Source: Fibrobacter sp. UWB4 (GTDB lineage Bacteria; Fibrobacterota; Fibrobacteria; Fibrobacterales; Fibrobacteraceae). From it: a stretch of 64,000 bases of DNA. Below are positions 42,781 through 49,955 of the stretch, piece after piece. The position numbers and the translations under genes are program-made. The notes beneath the pieces were generated by a model. It did no database searches. It was not told the DNA's origin and was given only the letters and a program-made list of their open reading frames with translations. Positions within the stretch are counted from its first letter, which is position 1; every line of letters starts with the position of its first letter. The DNA lies in NCBI RefSeq assembly GCF_002210345.1, contig NZ_MWQI01000001.1, positions 682,001-746,000 of the forward strand, in the 5' to 3' direction.

Positions 42781-44135
42781 TACTTACCGCCTTTGGTGCT
42801 TGCCGCAATAGCTTGTTCAAAGTCAGCGATGATGTCGCGCGGGTCTTCGATGCCCACGGATACGCGAATCATATCTTCGGGGATGCCTGCGGCGAGTCTG
42901 TCCTTCGGTGAAAGCTGCGAATGTGTGCTTGTTGCCGGGTGCAAAACGCTTGTGCGGGCGTCGCCAACGTGAACTACGAGGGCGGCAACTTTCAATGCTT
43001 TGACGAAGGAACGGATGGCAGCTCTGCCACCTTTGAGACCGAATGTGAGCACACCGCTACCGCCTTGGTAATCAAAGTATTTGCGGATACGCTTGAAATA
43101 CGGACTAGATTTGAGTCCCGGATAGCTGACCCAATTCACGGCGGGGTGCTTGGACAAAAATTCAGCTAATGCGAGGGCGTTGTTGCTGTGCTGTGGCATT
43201 CGCAAATGGAGCGTTTCAAGGCCCAAATTCAAAAGGAATGCGTTGAACGGACTTAATGCGGCGCCGTAATCGCGCAAGAATTGAGCGCGAGCTTTCGCGA
43301 TAAATGCGGCACGTCCAAATTTTTGAGTATAGGAGGTGTTTGCGTATTGCGCATCCGGTTCCACGAGGTCTGGGAACTTACCGTTTTCCCAGTTGTAATT
43401 GCCGCCGTCAATGACGACACCGCCGAGCGCAACGGCATGGCCGTCGATGTACTTCGTTGCCGAGTGAATGACAACATTTGCTCCGAGTTTCAAAGGCTTT
43501 ACGAGGAATGGTGTCGCGAGCGTGTTATCGACGAGGAACGGAACGTCAAATTCTTTGGCGAGCTTGGAGAACTTTTCAAAATCCAAAATGCCCAAGGCAG
43601 GGTTGCCAATCGTTTCGCCGAAAATGAGCTTGGTGTTCGGGCGGAATGCTTTGCGGAGTTCTGCAATGGAATCTTCCGGGTTGATGAATGTCGTTTCAAT
43701 GCCGAGCTTGGAAAGTCTCACGCTGAGCAATGTGTAGCTGCCGCCGTAAATGGTTTTGCTTGCTACGATGTGGTCACCTGCTTTCACGAGGTTCGAAATC
43801 GCGAGGAGGACTGCGGCTTGTCCCGATGCGGTTGCGACTGCACCCACGCCACCTTCGAGTTCCGTGATTTTGGCTTCGAACGCCGCGACGGTCGGGTTTC
43901 CTGTGCGGGTGTATTTATTGCCCGATTGTTTGAGCGAAAAGAGGCGTTCCACTTCGTTAACGTCTTCGTACTTGTACGTCGTGGACTGGAAAATCGGGAG
44001 CACTCGCGGTTCGCCAATCTTGGGCTTCCAACCCGCCTGTAAACACTTTGTTGCAAAATTCCATGTGCTCGGATCAGTAACGTTAGCGGTATTTTTTGCA
44101 GATTCAATTTTCTTTTTTGATATATTCTTTGTCAT
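42780..44135 (-). CDS. O-acetylhomoserine sulfhydrylase, second copy
   Basis: A 451-residue Cys/Met-metabolism PLP enzyme. Features: YTRTGNPTVAAFEAKITELE, SKTIYGGSYTLLSV, the Schiff-base lysine in VIHSATKYIDGHAVALGG, and the long insert NTSYTQKFGRAAFIAKARAQ typical of MetY. It differs clearly from the copy at 21824. The start at 44135 has GAGGAG upstream; a longer frame would cover the promoter. First gene of the operon with a methyltransferase and a DddL-like cupin. It may use methanethiol or sulfide. Confidence 0.88.
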   Translation of the reverse strand: MTKNISKKKIESAKNTANVTDPSTWNFATKCLQAGWKPKIGEPRVLPIFQSTTYKYEDVNEVERLFSLKQSGNKYTRTGNPTVAAFEAKITELEGGVGAVATASGQAAVLLAISNLVKAGDHIVASKTIYGGSYTLLSVRLSKLGIETTFINPEDSIAELRKAFRPNTKLIFGETIGNPALGILDFEKFSKLAKEFDVPFLVDNTLATPFLVKPLKLGANVVIHSATKYIDGHAVALGGVVIDGGNYNWENGKFPDLVEPDAQYANTSYTQKFGRAAFIAKARAQFLRDYGAALSPFNAFLLNLGLETLHLRMPQHSNNALALAEFLSKHPAVNWVSYPGLKSSPYFKRIRKYFDYQGGSGVLTFGLKGGRAAIRSFVKALKVAALVVHVGDARTSVLHPATSTHSQLSPKDRLAAGIPEDMIRVSVGIEDPRDIIADFEQAIAASTKGGK

Positions 44136-44160
44136 TTTAAAAACTCCTCTTTCGCGCCAA

Positions 44161-44204
44161 AATATAGAACGCAACTATTACCTTGTCCAATACTAAATAA
44201 ATAT
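44161..44204 (-). promoter_or_regulatory. Sulfur-regulon promoter H (sulfhydrylase-methyltransferase-cupin operon)
   Basis: Minus strand TATTTAGTATTGGACA, 18-base spacer, -10 TATATT; upstream ATA-N9-TAT. Confidence 0.75.
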
Positions 44205-44234
44205 CGTGTATTATAGAATTAATTTATTGGTAGT

Positions 44235-44500
44235 GTTTGACGCTTGATTTTACTGGATCCTTCACGTTGTTCAGGATGACGAATTCGTCTTCTCGTCATT
44301 CCCCTAGTGGGGCATGACTTGTTCGATTTGGATATAGAAACATGCAAGCATGTTTCTGCATCACTCGGCTCGTTCGTCATTCCCCTGCGGGGCATGACTG
44401 CTGCGGTTATCCAATACGAACGCAAGCGTTCGTGCTGTCTAACCTTGCGCGTCATTCTGAGGCGAAGACGAAGAATCCAGTTATTTCTCGTATATCGAAA
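44235..44500. repeat. Cluster of palindromic repeats
   Basis: A non-coding block with ACTGGATCCTTCACG...TCAGGATGACG, two copies of CGTCATTCCCC...GGGGCATGAC, perfect small palindromes (AACATGCAAGCATGTT, GAACGCAAGCGTTC) and CGTCATTCTGAGGCG...GAATCCAGTT. No gene seen. Confidence 0.6.
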
Positions 44501-44617
44501 TAAGCGATTATCAGCAATTAGAAAAACTTATAGCTCTCCGCATTTTGCGTTTCATAGCACAAAAATCCGTGGGAGAATGCTGTCAATCATCCCCATAAAA
44601 TTCTTATATTTCGAGCT

Positions 44618-45181
44618 ATGGCATTATCAGCAAATATTACACGCGAAGGAGCGCTTGAACTCCTTAAAAAATACAACAAGGATCCGTTCCACCTTGAACA
44701 TGGCGAAATCGTAGAAAATACGATGCGTTACTTTGCTCGTGAACTCGGTTACGGCGAAGACGAAGAATTCTGGGGAATTGTCGGTCTCCTGCACGACCTT
44801 GATTTTGAATTGTGGCCGGAACAGCATTGCATCAAGGAACGCGAATTGATGCAAGAGGCGGGGCTTTCGGAAGAGCTGATTCATGCGACGACGAGCCATG
44901 GCTGGTCCATCACGGTGGATGTCAAGCCGGAACACGAAATGGAAAAAGTGCTTTATGCCGTTGATGAACTCACGGGCTTGATTGGTGCGGTTGTTTTGAT
45001 GCGCCCGTCCAAGAGCGTTCAAGATTTGGAACTGAAATCGGTCTTGAAAAAGTACAAGTCCCCGAAATTTGCGGCGGGCTGTTCCCGCGAAGTCATCGAG
45101 CGCGGCGCAAACCTCCTCGGTTGGGAATTGAACGACCTCATCTCCCGAACCATCGCCGCATTAAAAACCTTTAGACCGTAA
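44618..45181 (+). CDS. HD-domain hydrolase-like protein
   Basis: A 187-residue protein of the HD superfamily. Metal-binding residues are visible as FHLEHGEIVENTMRYFA (His about residue 25) and VGLLHDLDFELWPEQH (HD about residues 58-59), followed by HATTSHGW and a conserved Asp in YAVDELTGLIGA. Such small HD proteins are often annotated as hydrolases or phosphodiesterases; the substrate is not known. It stands alone with a terminator downstream. Confidence 0.82.
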   Translation: MALSANITREGALELLKKYNKDPFHLEHGEIVENTMRYFARELGYGEDEEFWGIVGLLHDLDFELWPEQHCIKERELMQEAGLSEELIHATTSHGWSITVDVKPEHEMEKVLYAVDELTGLIGAVVLMRPSKSVQDLELKSVLKKYKSPKFAAGCSREVIERGANLLGWELNDLISRTIAALKTFRP

Positions 45182-45192
45182 AAACAAGCATT

Positions 45193-45272
45193 GTCATGCC
45201 CGACTTGATCTCTTTGACTACTTGCAGCTATGCTGCTTAGTAGTCATGATCCGCGTATGGGGAGGGCACCTC
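45193..45272. repeat. 80-bp compound palindrome, copy 2
   Basis: GTCATGCCCGACTTGATC, CTCTTTGACTACTT, AGTAGTCATGATCCGCG and GGGGAGGGCACCTCC, in the order seen at 36376-36456. Confidence 0.55.
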
Positions 45273-45286
45273 CTTTTCATATGAAA

Positions 45287-45315
45287 AATGCGCTCCGAAT
45301 TCTCGGAGCGCTTTT
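45287..45315. terminator. Intrinsic terminator between the HD gene and trpGD
   Basis: GCGCTCCGA and TCGGAGCG pair around ATTC, flanked by AAAAAT and CTTTTG, so usable from both sides. Confidence 0.65.
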
Positions 45316-45321
45316 GTATGG

Positions 45322-45428
45322 AGATTCCCGCTTACTTCGACTGCGCTCAGCACAGGCTCCGGCGAGAATGACATCTTGCTGTCATGCCCGGCGCCTGTCC
45401 TCGCTTGACGGGGATGACCGGGCATCGC
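45322..45428. repeat. Palindromic repeats downstream of trpGD
   Basis: GGAGATTCCCGC...GGCGAGAATGAC with a CTTCGACTGCGCTCAGCAC insert, then GTCATGCCCGGCGCC...GGGCATCGCC. No gene. Confidence 0.5.
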
Positions 45429-45430
45429 CT

Positions 45431-47026
45431 TTATGCGTTTGTAGCGACTTTGACTTCTTCGATCTTCTTGAGAACGGAGCCGTCTTCCATAGCCTTAATC
45501 GCCTTGTCGAAGCCTTCCTTGATGCTTGCAGCCTTGTTGCTGATGTAAAGCGCTGCACCGGCGTTCAGGGCGCAAGCGTACTTGATGCCCGGGCGGCCCT
45601 TGCCGTTCAGCACGTCGAGAGCGAGGTTGAAGTTGTCCACGCCCGTACCGCCTGCGAGGTCTTCCGGGTCCACAGCCGGGACGCCGAATTCCTTCGGGTC
45701 AATGCGGTATTCGCGATACTCGCCGTCTTCCAAGATTTCTGCAATCGTTGTCGGGACGCACGGAGAAATTTCATCGTAGCCGTCATCAGAGATAGCGACC
45801 ATCACGCGCTTTGCACCGAGGGACTTTGCAGCCTTGGTGAACGGTTCGAGAATCGACTTGCTGTAAACGCCGAGCATGAGGTATTTGGCTTCGGCCGGGT
45901 TCGTGAGGGGGCCGAGCAAGTTCATGATGGTTTTCACGCCGAGGGCACCGCGAACCGGGCCGGCAAAACGCATAGCGCTGTGGTAGACAGGAGCCATGAG
46001 GAACACGAAGTTCGTCTTGTCGATGACAGAGGCTGCCTTTTCGGGAGTCATGTCCAGCTTGAAGCCGGCTGCGGTATAGAAGTCAGCGGCACCGGACTTG
46101 CTGGAAACAGCGCGGTTGCCGTGCTTGGCAATCTTGGCGCCACAGCTTGCTGCGATAAGGCCGGAGAGAGAGCTCACGTTGAAGCTACCCTTGCCGTCGC
46201 CACCGGTACCCACGATATCGGTGAGTTCGTCACCGCTGTACGGGAACTTGCGCTTCTTGCTGCTCAAAACCTTGGCACAGCCTGCAATTTCTTCGGTCAC
46301 GGGGCCCTTGCTGGAAAGTGCAGTAAGGATTGCAGCCATCTGGCGTTCGTCCATGATACCGTCCGTCAAGTCTTCCATGAACATTTCGGCGGTTTCGCGA
46401 GTCAAATCCTTGCCTGCGGTAAGCGTGTTCAGAATTCCGCGGATATCGAGCGGTTCGCGACGGTAGTTGAGGAATGCCTTGAAGAATTCGTCGGCGCGGC
46501 CGCTAGCGATGGATTCCGGGTGGAACTGCACGCCTTCAATCGGGAGCGTCTTGTGGCGAATACCCATGATGTCGCCGTCGGTAGCGCGGGCGGTCACTTC
46601 GAAATCGGCCGGGAGCGTAGATTCGTCGATGACCAGGCTGTGGTAACGCGTAAAGATGTTCTTCTTGCCGATGGTGCGGAAAAGGCCCTTGCCATCGAGG
46701 TCGATTTCTTCGGCAATGCCGTGCTTGATGAACTTGGCCTGCACAATCTTTGCGCCAAAGGCGTAACCGATAGCCTGGTGGCCGAGGCACACTCCCAAAA
46801 TCGGGAGCTTGCCTGCAAAGTGCTTGATGGCTTCGACAGAAATGCCTGCATCTTCCGGACGGCCCGGGCCCGGGCTTACAATGAGGCGGCTCGGGTTCAG
46901 TTTTTCGATGTCTGCAATGGTGCATTCGCGGCTACGGAGCACGCGGATTTCTTCGGTGGTAATCTTGGCCAAAGCCTGATAAACGTTATAAGTAAAAGAA
47001 TCGTAGTTGTCGATAATGATAATCAT
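45431..47026 (-). CDS. trpGD: Anthranilate synthase glutaminase / anthranilate phosphoribosyltransferase fusion
   Basis: A 531-residue fusion. Residues 1 to about 195 are the class I glutaminase (catalytic GVCLGHQAIG with Cys80, His in VQFHPESIASG) that feeds ammonia to TrpE. Residues about 200-531 are TrpD (GTGGDGKGSFNVSS, KHGNRAVSSKSGAADF, GPLTNPAEAKYL), which adds phosphoribose to anthranilate. The same fusion occurs in E. coli. It follows trpE by 65 bases and ends with trpE's attenuator-controlled transcript. Confidence 0.96.
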   Translation of the reverse strand: MIIIIDNYDSFTYNVYQALAKITTEEIRVLRSRECTIADIEKLNPSRLIVSPGPGRPEDAGISVEAIKHFAGKLPILGVCLGHQAIGYAFGAKIVQAKFIKHGIAEEIDLDGKGLFRTIGKKNIFTRYHSLVIDESTLPADFEVTARATDGDIMGIRHKTLPIEGVQFHPESIASGRADEFFKAFLNYRREPLDIRGILNTLTAGKDLTRETAEMFMEDLTDGIMDERQMAAILTALSSKGPVTEEIAGCAKVLSSKKRKFPYSGDELTDIVGTGGDGKGSFNVSSLSGLIAASCGAKIAKHGNRAVSSKSGAADFYTAAGFKLDMTPEKAASVIDKTNFVFLMAPVYHSAMRFAGPVRGALGVKTIMNLLGPLTNPAEAKYLMLGVYSKSILEPFTKAAKSLGAKRVMVAISDDGYDEISPCVPTTIAEILEDGEYREYRIDPKEFGVPAVDPEDLAGGTGVDNFNLALDVLNGKGRPGIKYACALNAGAALYISNKAASIKEGFDKAIKAMEDGSVLKKIEEVKVATNA

Positions 47027-47061
47027 GGTTGTAATCTCTTTTTTAAAGTTTTGGGGTGTTT

Positions 47062-47093
47062 CGTCATTGCGAGGCTGAAAGCCGAAGCAATCT
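47062..47093. repeat. CGTCATTGCGAG...GCAATCT palindrome over the trpE stop
   Basis: CGTCATTGCGAGGCTGAAAG then CCGAAGCAATCT. The trpE stop codon TAG (47092-47094, minus strand) is partly made of repeat sequence. Confidence 0.6.
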
Positions 47094-48537
47094 AGTTGTC
47101 ACCCTCCAGTACAGCCCTGATCGCTCCGAGCTTTTCATTCGTTTCTTCAAATTCGCGGTCAGCGTTCGATGCTGCCACAATGCCACCGCCTGCCTGGAGG
47201 CTGATGGTCTTGCCCTGCTTTAAGCAGCAACGGATAGCGATGCAGAAATCCAAGTCGCCGTCCGATTCTATGTAACCCACGGCGCCAGCGTAGAAGCGAC
47301 GCTTGATTTTTTCGAGACCAGAAAGAATTTCAATGGCGCTGATTTTCGGAGCGCCGCTCACCGTACCTGCCGGGAAGCTGGAGCGTAGCACTTCAATGGC
47401 CTTCTTGTTCTTGGAAACGCGGCCTTGCACGTCAGAGACCAAGTGGATCACGTGGCTGAACTTTTCGCATTCCATGTACTTGGTCGTTTCGACCGTACCG
47501 GCATCGCAAACGCGGCCGAGGTCGTTGCGGGCGAGGTCTACGAGCATCAAGTGCTCTGCGCGTTCCTTCGGATCGCCCTTCAAATTCTTCATCAATGCTT
47601 CGTCTTCTGCGTCGTCCTTACCGCGGCGGCGGGTACCTGCAATCGGGTGGATGGTGGCGATGCCTTCACGCACGCGGATCAAGCTTTCCGGAGATGCGCC
47701 GATGAACTGGTGCGTGCCGTAATCCAAGAAGAACATGTACGGAGACGGGTTCACCGTACGGAGGCGGCGGTAAATGTCGAGGGCTTCGATATCGCTTGCG
47801 AACTGGATGCGGCGGGATGGCACAGCCTGAACAATGTTGCCTGCCACGATGTGCTTCTGCAAAGCGGCGACCTTTTCCACGTATTCCTTGCGGGACTGTT
47901 CGAGGTCGGTCATCGTGATGCCCTTGCTGTACTGCTTTTCCGGAGCGAGGTAGCTGAAGTCAAGGTCGGCGAGGCGAGCCTTCACCTTTTCAATTGCGGC
48001 CTTCAGGTCAATCTGGTGTTCTTCGTAGTTCAGGGCGAACAAGTGAAGCTTTTCGGTGAAGTGGTCAAACACAATGTAAATGTGGCCCACCAAAAATTCA
48101 GCTTCGGGAATGTTGAGTTCGTCCACCTGCGGGGCGAGGCGAATTGTGTCGCAACGGGCGCAGAATTCGTAGCCGAGGTAGCCCACGCCCGAAGACGGAA
48201 TAGGAATCTGGTTAGGCGGCACCGTATTTTCGGCGGAAATCTTGAGCAAGGCGTCGAGAATGTCACCATCACCTTCAGCCAAGAATTCGCTTTCCTTGCC
48301 TTCCACGACAATGCTCACGTTCTTGTCGTTCTGGCGCAGGCGGAAACCTTCGTCCACCATCAAGGTCGAATAACGGCTGCGACCGTGGTCGAAGCTTGCC
48401 GATTCGAAGATGGCCTTTGCGCCGAGCTTCTTGGCGAGTGAAAACGGGGTGTAACGTTCGCCGGGGAGTGCAACGTAAATGCTGTCAGTACGCGGAGCGT
48501 AACCCGGGCGTTCGGTGATGTGAGTAATCTTAGTCAT
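47092..48537 (-). CDS. trpE: Anthranilate synthase component I
   Basis: A 481-residue chorismate-using enzyme that, with the TrpG domain encoded downstream, makes anthranilate. Family motifs: IVQAVPSRR, PSPYMFFLDYG, IGASPESLIRV, HPIAGTRRRG, DLARNDLGRVC, PAGTVSGAPKISA and QAGGGIVAASN. The feedback-site Ser of the LLES type is not clear in the N-terminus. Expression should be set by the attenuator at 48613-48748. It shares its operon with trpGD, while trpCF and trpBA lie 36 kb away. Confidence 0.95.
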   Translation of the reverse strand: MTKITHITERPGYAPRTDSIYVALPGERYTPFSLAKKLGAKAIFESASFDHGRSRYSTLMVDEGFRLRQNDKNVSIVVEGKESEFLAEGDGDILDALLKISAENTVPPNQIPIPSSGVGYLGYEFCARCDTIRLAPQVDELNIPEAEFLVGHIYIVFDHFTEKLHLFALNYEEHQIDLKAAIEKVKARLADLDFSYLAPEKQYSKGITMTDLEQSRKEYVEKVAALQKHIVAGNIVQAVPSRRIQFASDIEALDIYRRLRTVNPSPYMFFLDYGTHQFIGASPESLIRVREGIATIHPIAGTRRRGKDDAEDEALMKNLKGDPKERAEHLMLVDLARNDLGRVCDAGTVETTKYMECEKFSHVIHLVSDVQGRVSKNKKAIEVLRSSFPAGTVSGAPKISAIEILSGLEKIKRRFYAGAVGYIESDGDLDFCIAIRCCLKQGKTISLQAGGGIVAASNADREFEETNEKLGAIRAVLEGDN

Positions 48538-48612
48538 TTTAATCCTCTAGTTTATAAAACTCGTTTGCGTTTGCAAAGGCTTTAAGTCCCGGAGGATTTC
48601 GTCAATTTTCGG

Positions 48613-48646
48613 TAAAAAGGAAGGCCTCCGTGAGTCCGGAAGCCTT
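48613..48646 (-). terminator. trpE attenuator terminator
   Basis: Minus strand: AAGGCTTCCG...CGGAGGCCTT (one G-T pair) followed by CCTTTTTACC, 45 bases after the leader-peptide stop. Confidence 0.82.
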
Positions 48647-48691
48647 TGCCTAAAAATCTTGGGTGATTTGTAACAAATACCGGGCTCTATG

Positions 48692-48748
48692 TTAGAGTCC
48701 GCGCCACCAACGACGGTTCATAGTTGCACTTGTTACGAAATTCATCAT
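48692..48748 (-). CDS. trpL: trp operon leader peptide with two consecutive Trp codons
   Basis: An 18-residue frame, MMNFVTSATMNRRWWRGL, with TGG-TGG at 48704-48709, just before a terminator and trpE. As in the trpBA leader, the Trp codons follow Arg (NRRWW against FNRWWW), and the ACTCTA after the Trp codons is also shared, so the two leaders are probably related. A ribosome stalled at the Trp codons would favour read-through into trpE-trpGD. Confidence 0.88.
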   Translation of the reverse strand: MMNFVTSATMNRRWWRGL

Positions 48749-48832
48749 ATCCCAAAAATATCAATCAAAATTGCACATGGCAAGGGGTAAGTTCAAAAAT
48801 TTTTCAGAATCCTATAAATTTTCTCTGTAAAT

Positions 48833-49798
48833 CTACTTTTGTGGCATGTCTTGATCCAGGATGCACCATGTAGAGGGGCCTGTGACTGTTTTTGGGCGGC
48901 ACAAGCTTACCCTGACGCCTTCGGGGGTGCCCATGTTTCGCCTGATGCAGTCGAACGATTCGTTATAACGCTCCGCGCGGGCGTTGCAATTTTCGGCTGA
49001 TGTTTTTGAAGGATCGTTTTTATAGCCCCATGCCTTGCAGGTCTCGTTTTCGAAAATCCATGTGTATCCATCATCCGTAATTTTCACATTGTACTTTTCA
49101 ACGATAATTGTATCGACGTAGTAAGAGTTGATTTTGTTTTCGATTATAGTCAACGTGGAGTCGTCTTCGAATGTTTCTTTTGACCATAAAGAAGAAATTT
49201 CGATAAGCGAATCCTTGTCTGCGTCTGCGAATGGAACGTACAATCTGCCGTCTGCGTACCAGACGGTGATCGAGGAATCGTTCAGCTGGATTAACTGTTT
49301 TTCGGATTCGTTGTAATAAAAATCGTTATTCCCGACTGTAATCTTTCCCGAGTAAAATACAGTGCTGTCGCATGCGCCCCAAGAAAGCGATGGACGACAG
49401 TACGTGGACGGAGCAAGCATGAGCGAATCATCACGAACAACAAAAACGCTGGGTTGAACGTAGCGATCTCTACCCGGCTCCATCGTTATAATCCCGTTGT
49501 TGTCAATATGTGTATTCTTGCAGTAATCTTTGGAGGCGAATTTTAGAATAATATAATTTGCCCAGAATTCGCCGTATTTTTCCTTGTGTTGGCGCAATCC
49601 TTCGGCCGTGAAAATCTCTTCAGGCTTTAAAAAGCTAATTGTCTGAGACTTTATTCCTGTCGTATCGAAGGGGAGTTTGTCCATGACGGAATTTTGTGAA
49701 GTCTCGTCTTGCTGTAATGAAGATGGGTTGGACGAAGAATTATCGCAAGCGACAAACAAAAGAGTTGTTGCAACAATCAGCGGAAAAAATTTTAGCAC
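48833..49798 (-). CDS. Putative surface lipoprotein
   Basis: A 321-residue protein starting at a GTG (VLKFFPLIVATTLLFVAC) because GGAGG lies 5 bases upstream; a TTG four codons earlier lies on that site. Lipobox FVAC, then a Ser/Asn linker. The body has several Cys (e.g. CARAERYNESFDCIRR-like spacing near the C-terminus) and no recognised domain. It resembles the lipoprotein at 1-950 in its signal and linker. Function unknown. Confidence 0.75.
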   Translation of the reverse strand: MLKFFPLIVATTLLFVACDNSSSNPSSLQQDETSQNSVMDKLPFDTTGIKSQTISFLKPEEIFTAEGLRQHKEKYGEFWANYIILKFASKDYCKNTHIDNNGIITMEPGRDRYVQPSVFVVRDDSLMLAPSTYCRPSLSWGACDSTVFYSGKITVGNNDFYYNESEKQLIQLNDSSITVWYADGRLYVPFADADKDSLIEISSLWSKETFEDDSTLTIIENKINSYYVDTIIVEKYNVKITDDGYTWIFENETCKAWGYKNDPSKTSAENCNARAERYNESFDCIRRNMGTPEGVRVSLCRPKTVTGPSTWCILDQDMPQK

Positions 49799-49869
49799 AA
49801 ATGCCTCCAAACGTTTGAAGTAACGTAATCAATATATATAAAGGTTGAATAGAAAGTAAACTAAATATG

Positions 49870-49901
49870 AAAAAAATCCCGCGACTAATGTCGCAGGATT
49901 T
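49870..49901. terminator. Bidirectional intrinsic terminator
   Basis: AAATCCCGCGAC and GTCGCAGGATTT pair around TAAT, with A and T tracts on both sides. It closes the CobW gene on the minus strand. Confidence 0.65.
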
Positions 49902-49915
49902 CTTGTCTTACATTC

Positions 49916-49955
49916 TAATAACTATTGACCAATGACTATTGACCAATAATTAGTC
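49916..49955. repeat. STRR-like repeats (ACTATTGACCAATG)
   Basis: Three to four degenerate 7-base units at the 3' end of the CobW gene, matching the run at 19080-19142. Confidence 0.5.

Noticed and set aside
44136-44174. N-terminal extension of the second sulfhydrylase from an upstream ATG (and similar extensions at 27201-27272 and 31167-31244)
   Set aside because: These would cover a promoter -10 box or another gene, or lack a ribosome-binding site; better starts with good sites lie downstream.
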